Below, piece by piece: positions 1 through 7,290 of a DNA stretch of 10,405 nucleotides. Made by a program: the position numbers and the translations under genes. Under the pieces are notes generated by a model. It made no database searches. It was given only the letters and a program-made list of their open reading frames with translations, and was not told where the DNA came from. The first letter of the stretch is position 1; the number at the start of each line of letters is the position of its first letter. Source of the DNA: Acidobacteriota bacterium (GTDB lineage Bacteria > Acidobacteriota > Vicinamibacteria > Vicinamibacterales > UBA823); the NCBI GenBank assembly GCA_002714165.1, contig PAWT01000012.1, forward strand, positions 1 through 10,405. The letters run 5' to 3'.

Positions 1-63
1 CGTTGGTATCCCGGTACTTTCTCAACCGCCGATTCTAGGTCACGGCTGTTTCCCAAGCTCAGG
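1..63. other. Upstream edge with no assignable gene
   Basis: This short stretch precedes hslV. The hslV frame is open back to base 1 but contains no ATG, GTG or TTG codon, so a longer HslV is not supported. Another + frame closes with a TAG at 36-38 and could be the tail of an upstream gene, but the eleven residues before it match nothing I recognise. In many bacteria a xerC-type recombinase gene precedes hslV; the residues here do not resemble its C-terminus. I see no convincing -35/-10 pair. Confidence 0.3.
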
Positions 64-591
64 ATGCATCACAGCACGACAGTTCTCGCGGTACGACATG
101 AAGGCCGAACTGTCCTGGCCGGTGACGGCCAGGTCACTTTTGGCCAGACAGTTGTGAAGCAAGGTGCTAGGAAGATACGCCGTCTCTACAACGACCAAGT
201 TCTTGCGGGCTTTGCCGGTTCAGCTGCCGATTCATTCGCGCTGTTTGCCAGGTTCGAAACCAAGCTCGACCAATATCGTGGCAATCTTGAACGGTCAGCA
301 GTTGAACTTGCCAAGGACTGGCGTACGGATCGTGTGTTGCGCCGACTGGAAGCGATGTTAGTTGTTGCAGACAAGGAGTCGATGTTCCTACTGTCTGGTA
401 CCGGAGATCTGATAGAGCCGGATGATGGCATTGTCGCTATCGGTTCTGGTGGGCCCTATGCGCTCGCGGCTGCCAAGGCGCTGGCCGGACACACGAACCT
501 CGATGCACGCCAGATCGCCGAAGCGGCAATGCGAATCGCCGCCGGAATCTGTGTGTACACGAATGACTCGATTTCAGTTGAGGAAGTGTAA
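64..591 (+). CDS. hslV: ATP-dependent protease peptidase subunit HslV (ClpQ)
   Basis: This is the proteolytic subunit of the cytoplasmic HslUV protease, an N-terminal threonine hydrolase related to proteasome beta subunits that forms a double hexamer capped by HslU. The 175-residue length is normal. The start MHHSTT aligns with the Bacillus/Thermotoga type of HslV, in which a short propeptide precedes the catalytic Thr; here that is Thr5. With Thr5 as mature residue 1, the other active-site landmarks fall exactly in place: the GDGQ motif at 20-23 puts Asp21 at mature 17, Lys37 at mature 33, and Ser128 in IGSGGPY at mature 124. The conserved ELAKDWRTD and ICVYTND segments are also present. ATG at 64 is the only start in frame, although its Shine-Dalgarno is weak (AGG just upstream). 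hslU follows after 44 bases. Confidence 0.97.
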   Translation: MHHSTTVLAVRHEGRTVLAGDGQVTFGQTVVKQGARKIRRLYNDQVLAGFAGSAADSFALFARFETKLDQYRGNLERSAVELAKDWRTDRVLRRLEAMLVVADKESMFLLSGTGDLIEPDDGIVAIGSGGPYALAAAKALAGHTNLDARQIAEAAMRIAAGICVYTNDSISVEEV

Positions 592-635
592 TGGTTCTTG
601 ATGGTGAGTTGTTTTGTGCTCATTGAATTCCACTG

Positions 636-2015
636 ATGCCAATCTATCTGCCCCAAGCTACCGCCTCTACGGCTGATTCGCTAACGCCACGCCAGATCGT
701 TGCCGAACTCGACAAATTTGTTGTCGGGCAGGCCCAGGCTAAGCGCGCGGTCGCGATCGCGCTTCGGAACCGAATGCGACGGCAGAAACTCCCACCAGAA
801 CTGGCCGAGGAGGTGGCACCCAAAAACATTCTAATGATTGGTCCAACGGGTGTTGGCAAGACCGAAATTGCGAGACGCTTGGCCCGGTTGGCACAATCGC
901 CGTTCATAAAGGTTGAAGCATCGAAGTTTACCGAGGTCGGCTACGTGGGCCGTGATGTTGAGTCCATGGTGCGTGATCTCACTGAGCTTGCCGTCGATAT
1001 GGTCCGTGACGAGCGGCTGGTTGAGGTTAGAGAGCGCGCCAAGCAAAACGCTGAGGAACGGGTGCTCGACCTACTGCTGCCACCGATCGAACCTGCGGGT
1101 AATAGCGATGAAGTGAACGCGGCACGTGAACAGGTACGTCGGACACGCGAGAAGTTTCGCGAGCAACTCAGGGATGGTCAACTTGACAATCGACGCCTTG
1201 AGATTGATGTCCGTGACAAGTCGTTTCCGTCATTTGAAGTATTAGCAGGCTCGTCGGTCGAGGAAATCGATATCAATGTCAAAGACATGCTGCCAGGTTT
1301 GTTTCAAGGGCGTAGCCGTAAACGAAGCATGCCTGTGCCTGAAGCTCTGGAGTATCTAGTAAAGGAGGAAGAACAGAAGCTCGTCGACATGGAGTCGGTC
1401 GGGCGTTCAGCCGTTGAGCGGGTTGAACAGGCTGGCATCATTTTCATCGATGAGATCGACAAGATTGCCGGACACGAGAGTAAGCACGGGCCTGATGTGA
1501 GCCGGGAAGGTGTGCAACGCGACGTCCTGCCGATTGTCGAAGGTACGACGGTTAATACAAAGCACGGCATTGTACGAACCGATCACATCTTGTTTATAGC
1601 GGCGGGCGCGTTTCACGTCGCGAAACCCTCTGACCTTATTCCAGAATTACAAGGCCGGTTTCCGATTCGCGTCGAGCTTCAGGCGCTCGGTACTGAGGAG
1701 TTCGTCCGAATTCTTACTGAGCCGCGAGGGGCGCTGGTCAAGCAGTACACGGCTCTTTTGGCAACTGAGGGACTCGAGTTGAGTTTTGAACCCGGCGCAG
1801 TGGACCGCGTGGCCGAATTAGCAACCTTGGTCAACGAACGTGCAGAGAATATTGGGGCGCGTCGGTTACACACGGTGATGGAGAAGCTCCTCGATGAAAT
1901 CTCGTTTGAGGCGCCTGATATGGCTGAAACATCGATTACGATTGATGCGGCCTACGTCGATCGTATGCTGGCGGAAATTGTTAAGGATGAAGACCTCACC
2001 CGATATATCTTGTGA
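636..2015 (+). CDS. hslU: ATP-dependent protease ATPase subunit HslU (ClpY)
   Basis: HslU is the AAA+ unfoldase that binds substrates, threads them through its hexameric pore and activates HslV. The 459-residue protein has the full family layout: an N-terminal [17 protein letters not shown] segment (16-32), Walker A GPTGVGKT (69-76), the pore loop GYVG (102-105), a long charged intermediate domain (about 110-240), Walker B ending in FIDE (270-273), a sensor region leading into [11 protein letters not shown], and a sensor 2 segment with [19 protein letters not shown]. The C-terminus EDLTRYIL matches the conserved tail that docks into HslV. An in-frame stop at 624-626 limits the start to ATG 636 (or CTG 633). 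No clear Shine-Dalgarno precedes it, so translation may depend partly on coupling with hslV. The stop overlaps the next gene's GTG start. Confidence 0.98.
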   Translation: MPIYLPQATASTADSLTPRQIVAELDKFVVGQAQAKRAVAIALRNRMRRQKLPPELAEEVAPKNILMIGPTGVGKTEIARRLARLAQSPFIKVEASKFTEVGYVGRDVESMVRDLTELAVDMVRDERLVEVRERAKQNAEERVLDLLLPPIEPAGNSDEVNAAREQVRRTREKFREQLRDGQLDNRRLEIDVRDKSFPSFEVLAGSSVEEIDINVKDMLPGLFQGRSRKRSMPVPEALEYLVKEEEQKLVDMESVGRSAVERVEQAGIIFIDEIDKIAGHESKHGPDVSREGVQRDVLPIVEGTTVNTKHGIVRTDHILFIAAGAFHVAKPSDLIPELQGRFPIRVELQALGTEEFVRILTEPRGALVKQYTALLATEGLELSFEPGAVDRVAELATLVNERAENIGARRLHTVMEKLLDEISFEAPDMAETSITIDAAYVDRMLAEIVKDEDLTRYIL

Positions 2016-3391
2016 GTCAAATCCGGTACCATCGCGCGGTGGTCATGTTCCTTCTGGTCCTAGTCACGGCCGTGGGCTGTGGTAAGAAGGGGCCGCCACG
2101 GGCTCCGATTAGGATCGTGCCCACCGAGCCCATTGAGTTCGAAGCTCGTCGACTTGGTGCGGAGGTATACCTCCAGTTTGAAGTGCCGGCTACTAACACT
2201 GACGATACCGCACCGGCTGATCTGGACACCGTAGAAGTTTATTCAATCACCCTTGGTCCATTGCCGGAGGGGGTCAGCCCGCTGACTGACGAAGAGTTCA
2301 TTGAGGTGGCAACTCTGGTGGCGACGATTGATGTTAGGCCGCCAGCAGATCTAGAGCTGGCCGAACTAACCCCACCAGTAGGCGGTACATTGCTTGAGCT
2401 CCCAGCGCAGGGTGCAACAGTTGCGGTGCGGGAAGTGTTGGCAACGGAAATGTTGAGCTCGGCCGACCTGTCGAATGTCGACCGCCGTTTCGATATCGAC
2501 GAAGACAACGAAGACGATACTGAAGTGCCAGTGGTGACTGGACTCCGTTGGGTTGAGACGCCGGCAGCTTTCCCGTTTCTTCCGGAACGACCACGACGTA
2601 CCTACGTAGCGGTCGGCCTGACGGCCGATGGTGATTATGGCAACATGTCCACCGAGCTCGGAGTTCGGCTGGATGCAGCTCCTAATGCTCCGGGACCGCC
2701 TGAAGTCAGCTATACGGTGGACGCTGCAACGATTACTTGGTCACCCGTTCCTAATGCGATGCGCGCCGTGCAGGCACCTGCCCTCGACTTATCGGCACTG
2801 GAAGCGATGGCGCCGCCGGAACTCCAAGTTCTACTCGAGTCAACGCCCACGATTGCCTCCGCTGAGCCCATGACCTATAACGTCTACACCTACAACCCAC
2901 ATACTGAGGTGCCGGCCACTGGGGATGTGGTGATGCCCATTCCGGTTAACGCAGTGCCGCTCGAGACGTTTGAGTTAAGCGACGCAAATGTGGAGTTTGG
3001 CGTAGAAAGGTGTTACATCGTCACGGCAATTTCGACAGTTGATGGCGATCCGATCGAGAGCGAGGCGTCCTCTCCAACCTGCGCTGAATTCCGAGACACG
3101 TTTTCACCAGCTGCGCCGAGGAATCTCGCAGCGGTTGGAAGCGTCGGTGCAGTCAGCCTGATCTGGGAACCAAACTCCGAAGTCGACTTGGCGGGCTATC
3201 TGGTCTTGCGTGGTGAGTCGCCTAATGGCACACTCGAGCCGCTAATGACGGTGCCGCTGACGGAGACGAATTACCGAGACACCACTGGCACGACGGGTGC
3301 CACCTATGTTTACGCCGTTGTGGCGGCTGACGGGGCGGCACCGCCTAATATTAGCGAGCTGTCGAACCAGGTGACCGAGTCACCTCGGTAA
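2012..3391 (+). CDS. Fibronectin type III-like lipoprotein with CGKKGPP N-terminus
   Basis: This is a predicted exported lipoprotein of 459 residues of unknown specific function. The N-terminus has basic residues (Arg5, His7, Arg8), a hydrophobic stretch (10-21) and a lipobox AVGC with the lipidated Cys at 23. The residues after it, CGKKGPP (23-29), resemble the start of the small LptM/YifL lipoproteins. Two beta-rich stretches look like fibronectin type III domains, about 224-361 and, more clearly, 364-456, with the typical [26 protein letters not shown] and YVYAVVAAD pattern. An acidic segment lies at 161-171. The 32-155 region also looks beta-rich and may be a diverged copy. GTG at 2012 overlaps the hslU stop (GTGA); ATG at 2045 is an alternative but would shorten the signal peptide's basic end. 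Inference: a periplasm-facing, membrane-anchored binding or scaffold protein. Confidence 0.8.
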   Translation: MSQIRYHRAVVMFLLVLVTAVGCGKKGPPRAPIRIVPTEPIEFEARRLGAEVYLQFEVPATNTDDTAPADLDTVEVYSITLGPLPEGVSPLTDEEFIEVATLVATIDVRPPADLELAELTPPVGGTLLELPAQGATVAVREVLATEMLSSADLSNVDRRFDIDEDNEDDTEVPVVTGLRWVETPAAFPFLPERPRRTYVAVGLTADGDYGNMSTELGVRLDAAPNAPGPPEVSYTVDAATITWSPVPNAMRAVQAPALDLSALEAMAPPELQVLLESTPTIASAEPMTYNVYTYNPHTEVPATGDVVMPIPVNAVPLETFELSDANVEFGVERCYIVTAISTVDGDPIESEASSPTCAEFRDTFSPAAPRNLAAVGSVGAVSLIWEPNSEVDLAGYLVLRGESPNGTLEPLMTVPLTETNYRDTTGTTGATYVYAVVAADGAAPPNISELSNQVTESPR

Positions 3392-3406
3392 CCAAGTCCG
3401 CCGTCT

Positions 3407-3423
3407 TGCGGGTGGCGCCCGCA
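3407..3423 (+). promoter_or_regulatory. GC-rich hairpin in the lipoprotein-transaldolase gap
   Basis: TGCGGG and CCCGCA form a perfect 6-base-pair stem around the loop TGGCG. It lies 15 bases after the lipoprotein stop codon and just ahead of the transaldolase Shine-Dalgarno. No T-run follows, so it is not a typical intrinsic terminator. It could mark an mRNA processing or stability point or influence ribosome access; it may also be chance. Confidence 0.3.
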
Positions 3424-3428
3424 TCAGG

Positions 3429-3434
3429 AAGGAG
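3429..3434 (+). promoter_or_regulatory. Strong Shine-Dalgarno for the transaldolase gene
   Basis: AAGGAG lies 7 bases before the ATG at 3442. It decides the start: the in-frame TTG at 3406 would add 12 residues that do not belong to the family's N-terminus and has no such site upstream. Confidence 0.85.
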
Positions 3435-3441
3435 TTCGCCG

Positions 3442-4095
3442 ATGAAGTTATTCGTTGATTCGGGAAACGTTGCTGATATTGCCGGTCTTGTTCCGCTTGG
3501 AATCATTGATGGTGTTACCACGAATCCATCACTTCTAGCGAAGGCGGGCGGTGATTCACGAGCGATACTTAAGGAAATTTGTCAGACGGTTCAGGGGCCG
3601 GTCAGCGCTGAGGTTGTAGCGACAGATGTCAACGGTATGATCCAAGAAGGCCGCGAGTTGGCCGGAATCGACGAGCACATTGTTGTGAAAGTGCCGTTTG
3701 GGAAGCCTGGCGTACAAGCTTGTGGGAAGCTTGCGGATGAAGGCATTCGAGTCAATGTGACGCTGGTCTTTTCATCGACTCAAGCGCTTCTTGCAGCCAA
3801 GGTTGGAGCGACTTTTGTTAGTCCGTTCGTCGGCCGACTGGACGATGTTGCGACTTCAGGCATGGAATTGATCAGCCAGATTGTCGATATTTACGACAAC
3901 TACGAGTTTAGTACTGAGGTGCTAGTGGCGAGCATCCGTGGGCCGCTCCACATTGTCGAAGCTGGTCGTCTTGGTGCTGACGTGTGCACTTGTCCGCCGG
4001 CCGTGATTGAAGCACTGTTTAGGCATCCCCTGACCGACATCGGCCTTGCGAAATTCCTCGCTGATTGGGAAAAGGCACAGGGCGCAAAAGGGTAA
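3442..4095 (+). CDS. tal: Transaldolase, small FSA/TalC-type
   Basis: This protein transfers a dihydroxyacetone unit between sugar phosphates in the non-oxidative pentose phosphate pathway, through a Schiff base on a lysine. Its 217 residues fit the short single-domain class (FSA/TalC/MipB), which is usually decameric. It shows MKLFVDSGN with Asp6, GVTTNPSLL (24-32), the Schiff-base lysine at 83 in VVKVPFG, and NVTLVFS with Thr107. Two positions separate true transaldolases from fructose-6-phosphate aldolases: E. coli FsaA has Gln59 and Tyr131, whereas transaldolase has Glu and Phe. This protein has Glu57 and Phe129 (in SPFVGRLDD), which favours transaldolase. The start is set by the Shine-Dalgarno at 3429-3434. 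The carboxyltransferase gene begins 21 bases downstream, so the two are probably on one transcript. Confidence 0.93.
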   Translation: MKLFVDSGNVADIAGLVPLGIIDGVTTNPSLLAKAGGDSRAILKEICQTVQGPVSAEVVATDVNGMIQEGRELAGIDEHIVVKVPFGKPGVQACGKLADEGIRVNVTLVFSSTQALLAAKVGATFVSPFVGRLDDVATSGMELISQIVDIYDNYEFSTEVLVASIRGPLHIVEAGRLGADVCTCPPAVIEALFRHPLTDIGLAKFLADWEKAQGAKG

Positions 4096-4116
4096 AAAAA
4101 GAGAACGACTAGCATC

Positions 4117-5661
4117 ATGGATACGGGAAATAGGAACCTCGCCGATATTGAACGTCGGGCCGATGAGGCGGGTGGTGAGGCTCGCCGCGCGAAGCAACAC
4201 GCGGCAGGGAAGTTGACGGCGCGCGAGAGGATCGACCTATTTTTCGATCCAGAGACGTTTCAGGAGATCGATCGTTACGTCACGCACCGCTGCCGCGATT
4301 TCGGTATGGCCGACCAGGTTGTACCAGGTGACGGTGTCGTCGCTGGATTCGGCCGTGTGAGCGGACGGCTTGTCTTCGCATTTGCACAGGACTTTACGGT
4401 GGTCGGAGGGTCGTTGTCAGAGACGAACGCCGCTAAGATCGTCAAGCTGATGGATCAAGCGGTCAAGATGGGGTCGCCGATCGTTGGTCTTAACGACTCG
4501 GGTGGCGCGAGAATTCAGGAGGGGGTGCTGTCTCTTGGTGGCTACGCCGACATCTTTCTTCGGAACACACTGGCGTCCGGAGTTGTGCCCCAACTCTCAG
4601 CCATCATGGGACCCTGTGCCGGCGGAGCGGTTTATTCGCCAGCCATCACTGATTTCACTGTCATGGTTGATGGTACAAGCTACATGTTCGTGACCGGTCC
4701 GGACGTTATCCAGACGGTCACGCATGAGACCGTGACGAAGGAATCGTTGGGAGGTGCGACAACACATAACGCTAAGAGCGGAGTCGCCCACTTTGCGGTA
4801 GCTGACGATCACGAATGCTTGTCCTTGTTACGTGACCTTCTCAGTTTCTTGCCGAGTAACAACCTTGATGATCCGCCAGTCGTAGCATCAAGTGATCCTC
4901 CGGATCGTGAGGACATAGCGCTCGACCGCTTGGTCCCCGAAGCTCCAAACCAGCCATACAATATTGTTGAGCTCATCAATTCCGTTGCTGACGATGGTAT
5001 TTTTCTGGAGGTGCATCAACAGTTTGCCAAGAACCTTGTCGTTGGCTTCGTGCGTCTTGGTGGGCACACTGTTGGAGTTGTAGCCAACCAACCGACTCAT
5101 CTGGCGGGCACCCTCGACATCGACGCCTCGGTCAAGGGAGCCAGGTTTGTGCGCTTCTGTGACGCCTTTAACATTCCGTTGCTGACCTTCGAGGACGTAC
5201 CTGGTTTCTTACCTGGTACGCAGCAGGAGCACGGCGGCATAATCCGTCATGGTGCAAAGTTACTGTTCGCGTTCGCAGAAGCGACTGTGCCAAAGGTCAC
5301 GGTGATTACCCGTAAAGCTTACGGCGGTGCTTACTGTGTGATGGCAAGCAAGCACATCCGCACCGATCTCAACTATGCGTGGCCGACCGCAGAAATCGCT
5401 GTCATGGGGCCAGAGGGCGCAGTCAACGTGCTGTACAAGCGAGAACTTGAGGCAGCCAAGGACCCTGAGACTCTGCGTGCTCAAAAGGCTGCTGAATTCC
5501 GGGAAAAGTTCGCTAATCCCTACACCGCGGCGGCACGAGGCTACCTCGATGCAGTGATCCAACCTCGACGAACTCGTCAAATTCTGGTTACCGCTTTTGA
5601 AAGCCTGACCAGCAAACGGGACAAGAACCCTCCGAAGAAGCACGGCAACATCCCGCTATAA
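4117..5661 (+). CDS. Acyl-CoA (probably propionyl-CoA) carboxylase, carboxyltransferase beta subunit
   Basis: This 514-residue protein is the crotonase-fold carboxyltransferase of the PccB/MmdA family, which moves the carboxyl group from carboxybiotin to an acyl-CoA in a cytoplasmic hexamer. The N domain holds [13 protein letters not shown] (32-44) and an oxyanion-hole segment [11 protein letters not shown] starting at 165. The C domain holds a second one, [11 protein letters not shown] (399-409), then [21 protein letters not shown]. The tail KKHGNIPL is the family's conserved end. Substrate is likely propionyl-CoA by overall likeness, but residue 407 is Cys where PccB proteins usually have Asp, so preference for acetyl-, butyryl- or other acyl-CoA is possible. 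Methylmalonyl-CoA decarboxylase alpha subunits share this fold, but the biotin carboxylase gene next door points to an ATP-driven carboxylase. The Shine-Dalgarno is weak (GAGA in an A-rich spacer). Confidence 0.92.
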   Translation: MDTGNRNLADIERRADEAGGEARRAKQHAAGKLTARERIDLFFDPETFQEIDRYVTHRCRDFGMADQVVPGDGVVAGFGRVSGRLVFAFAQDFTVVGGSLSETNAAKIVKLMDQAVKMGSPIVGLNDSGGARIQEGVLSLGGYADIFLRNTLASGVVPQLSAIMGPCAGGAVYSPAITDFTVMVDGTSYMFVTGPDVIQTVTHETVTKESLGGATTHNAKSGVAHFAVADDHECLSLLRDLLSFLPSNNLDDPPVVASSDPPDREDIALDRLVPEAPNQPYNIVELINSVADDGIFLEVHQQFAKNLVVGFVRLGGHTVGVVANQPTHLAGTLDIDASVKGARFVRFCDAFNIPLLTFEDVPGFLPGTQQEHGGIIRHGAKLLFAFAEATVPKVTVITRKAYGGAYCVMASKHIRTDLNYAWPTAEIAVMGPEGAVNVLYKRELEAAKDPETLRAQKAAEFREKFANPYTAAARGYLDAVIQPRRTRQILVTAFESLTSKRDKNPPKKHGNIPL

Positions 5662-5681
5662 GGGCAAGCAGCTAGCCCTTA
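5659..5681. repeat. Inverted repeat overlapping the carboxyltransferase stop codon
   Basis: TAAGGGC (5659-5665) and GCCCTTA (5675-5681) are perfect 7-base arms around a 9-base spacer. The left arm begins with the TAA stop codon itself. No T-run follows, so a standard Rho-independent terminator is unlikely. The right arm overlaps a second possible hairpin (5672-5689), and the two cannot form at once. Confidence 0.5.
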
Positions 5682-5689
5682 AGTGCTAG
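5672..5689. repeat. Second, mutually exclusive inverted repeat
   Basis: CTAGC (5672-5676) and GCTAG (5685-5689) are 5-base arms with an 8-base spacer. The left arm overlaps the right part of the preceding inverted repeat, and the right arm overlaps the possible -10 element at 5687-5692. At 5 base pairs it is weak on its own and may be coincidental. Confidence 0.3.
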
Positions 5690-5692
5690 AAT
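5684..5692 (+). promoter_or_regulatory. Possible extended -10 promoter before the biotin carboxylase gene
   Basis: TGCTAGAAT reads as an extended -10 element (TG, one base, then TAGAAT, close to TATAAT). I find no good -35 hexamer 16-18 bases upstream, as can be the case for extended -10 promoters. It lies about 72 bases before the biotin carboxylase start, in the largest gap of the window, where an internal promoter would be plausible. Confidence 0.25.
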
Positions 5693-5695
5693 AAA

Positions 5696-5725
5696 AGGCA
5701 GATCGCGCACATCGTTTGTCTGCCT
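5696..5725. repeat. Third inverted repeat in the carboxylase intergenic gap
   Basis: AGGCAGA (5696-5702) and TCTGCCT (5719-5725) are perfect 7-base arms around a 16-base spacer; in RNA a U-G wobble (5703/5718) would extend the stem by one pair. If transcription starts near the possible -10 at 5687-5692, this would form the beginning of the leader RNA. It could equally be a binding site for a dimeric regulator. No T-run follows it. Confidence 0.4.
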
Positions 5726-5753
5726 GGTCATGGTGCCTGTGCTGCGAGACCGC

Positions 5754-5757
5754 AAGG
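5754..5757 (+). promoter_or_regulatory. Shine-Dalgarno for the biotin carboxylase gene
   Basis: AAGG lies 6 bases before the ATG at 5764. It supports that start, which also gives the canonical MKVLVANRGEIA beginning of biotin carboxylases. Confidence 0.6.
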
Positions 5758-5763
5758 TAAGAC

Positions 5764-7278
5764 ATGAAGGTTCTGGTCGCGAACCGTGGCGAAATCGCCA
5801 TCCGAATTATGCGTGCCTGTCGTGAGATGGGCCTTGAAAGCGTCGCAGTGTACTCCGAGTGTGACCGCTGTGCATCTCACGTCACCTATGCGGACGAGGC
5901 GTATGCGATTGGGGCAAGCGAGCCGAAGGAGAGTTACCTCAGTGTCGACAAGATACTAGAAGTGGCCGAAAGTGCTGATGTATGGGCAGTTCACCCGGGA
6001 TACGGTTTTTTATCTGAGAATGGAGAATTCGCGGCTTCCGTTCGGGCAGCTGGCCGGGTGTTCGTTGGTCCTTCGGCAGATGCCATCGCGCTTATGGGGG
6101 GAAAGGTGGCGGCTCGCGAGAAAGCAGTGGCTGCCGGCGTTCCAGTTGTACCCGGCACTGGTGCGCCGGTCGACCCCGCCATTTCTCACGATGAGATGAT
6201 CGCTCTCGCCTCTACCATCGGCTATCCCTTACTGGTCAAGGCAGTGGCCGGTGGAGGCGGGAAGGGGATGCGACTGGTTTCTGAGCCATCGGCGATCACT
6301 ACGGCGATCACCACGGCGCGTTCTGAAGCTGGGTCGGCGTTTGGCGACGATGCAGTGTATCTTGAGCGCCAGCTTCAATTCCCGCGACATATCGAAATCC
6401 AAATCCTAGCCGACGAGTACGGTACGGTCGTGCCGTTTGTCGAACGCGAGTGCTCAATCCAGCGCCGGTATCAAAAGTTAGTCGAGGAGTCACCCGCCTC
6501 AGGAATGTCACTTCAACGTCGGACGGCCATGGCCGATGCAGCCGTGTCGATCGCCAAGGCGGTCGACTACACGAATGCCGGAACTGTTGAATTTCTGGTC
6601 GATGAATCAGGCGACTTCTATTTCCTTGAAATGAATACGCGTTTGCAGGTCGAGCATGGGGTAACCGAAGCAGTTACGGGAGTCGACTTGGTTCGGTGGC
6701 AGCTTCGTATCGCTCAAGGCGAAAAGCTCGATAGTACTCTAGGGCATACGCTTAAACCGACTGGACACGCTATCGAATGCCGGGTTTATGCTGAAGACCC
6801 TGATGCGTCATTCTTACCATCTCCTGGACGTATCCGTGGCCTGCAGTTGCCTTCGGGACCAGGTATTCGCGAGGACAGCTGTGCTGTTGTGGGTGGTGAG
6901 GTGCCTGTTTTTTATGACCCATTGATTTCGAAGGTTGTTGCATGGGGCGCGGATCGAACGCACGCTATCGCTAGGATGCGTCGGGCGATGGACGAGTTTA
7001 GGGTGCAGGGTATCAAGACGACGATCCCGTTCTTTCAGTGGCTAATTCGTAGCCGCGCGTTCGCCGAAGGAGCCATAGATACAACATTTGTCGACGCTAC
7101 CCTAGCCGAGCGAGATGGGCGAGCCTTCACTGATCCCTCATCTGAAGCGGAGGAGGTCGCCGTGATTGGTATGGCGGCACACGCTTTTCTGGAATCCGTT
7201 GGAGGGGAAACAACGGAACCCTTTGAAACGAGCTCGCCATGGCGTCGAGTGGCTCGGGCGGCCGCATTGCGCACCTAA
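5764..7278 (+). CDS. accC: Biotin carboxylase subunit of acyl-CoA carboxylase
   Basis: This 504-residue ATP-grasp enzyme uses ATP and bicarbonate to carboxylate biotin on a carrier protein. The fold's three parts are visible: the N-terminal preATP-grasp domain (MKVLVANRGEIAIRI; VHPGYGFLSEN), the ATP-grasp domain with Lys114 and Lys159 and the glycine-rich loop GGGGKGMR, and the C-terminal domain (GHAIECRVYAEDP). Catalytic residues match E. coli AccC closely: Lys238, Glu276, Glu289, Asn291 and Arg293. Inside the motif NTRLQVEHGVTE the usual Pro after His is Gly299. The protein stops after the carboxylase domain with a variable tail (about 450-504) and has no biotin domain, which is encoded by the next gene. 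It could serve this propionyl-CoA-type carboxylase only or be shared with acetyl-CoA carboxylase; the adjacent carboxyltransferase favours the former. Confidence 0.95.
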   Translation: MKVLVANRGEIAIRIMRACREMGLESVAVYSECDRCASHVTYADEAYAIGASEPKESYLSVDKILEVAESADVWAVHPGYGFLSENGEFAASVRAAGRVFVGPSADAIALMGGKVAAREKAVAAGVPVVPGTGAPVDPAISHDEMIALASTIGYPLLVKAVAGGGGKGMRLVSEPSAITTAITTARSEAGSAFGDDAVYLERQLQFPRHIEIQILADEYGTVVPFVERECSIQRRYQKLVEESPASGMSLQRRTAMADAAVSIAKAVDYTNAGTVEFLVDESGDFYFLEMNTRLQVEHGVTEAVTGVDLVRWQLRIAQGEKLDSTLGHTLKPTGHAIECRVYAEDPDASFLPSPGRIRGLQLPSGPGIREDSCAVVGGEVPVFYDPLISKVVAWGADRTHAIARMRRAMDEFRVQGIKTTIPFFQWLIRSRAFAEGAIDTTFVDATLAERDGRAFTDPSSEAEEVAVIGMAAHAFLESVGGETTEPFETSSPWRRVARAAALRT

Positions 7279-7290
7279 TTTACTGGAAGC

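Noticed and set aside
1361..1392. AAGGAGG-like Shine-Dalgarno inside hslU followed by an ATG
   Set aside because: The ATG at 1390 is about 20 bases away, too far for normal initiation, and the purine run is explained by the Lys-Glu-Glu-Glu codons of HslU.
3406..3441. Longer start of the transaldolase gene at the TTG codon
   Set aside because: The added residues (MRVAPASGRSSP) do not belong to the family N-terminus, overlap the small hairpin, and the strong AAGGAG sits correctly for ATG 3442 instead.
5260..5643. 127-codon reading frame on the minus strand
   Set aside because: It lies wholly opposite the conserved C domain of the carboxyltransferase and its translation shows no domain character; it is a shadow of that gene.
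5659..5725. Rho-independent terminator after the carboxyltransferase gene
   Set aside because: The hairpins present are not followed by a T-run, so they do not meet the usual pattern of an intrinsic terminator.
5730..5825. Small out-of-frame reading frame overlapping the biotin carboxylase start
   Set aside because: It starts at ATG 5730 without a Shine-Dalgarno, is about 31 codons long, resembles nothing, and mostly lies over a well-supported gene.
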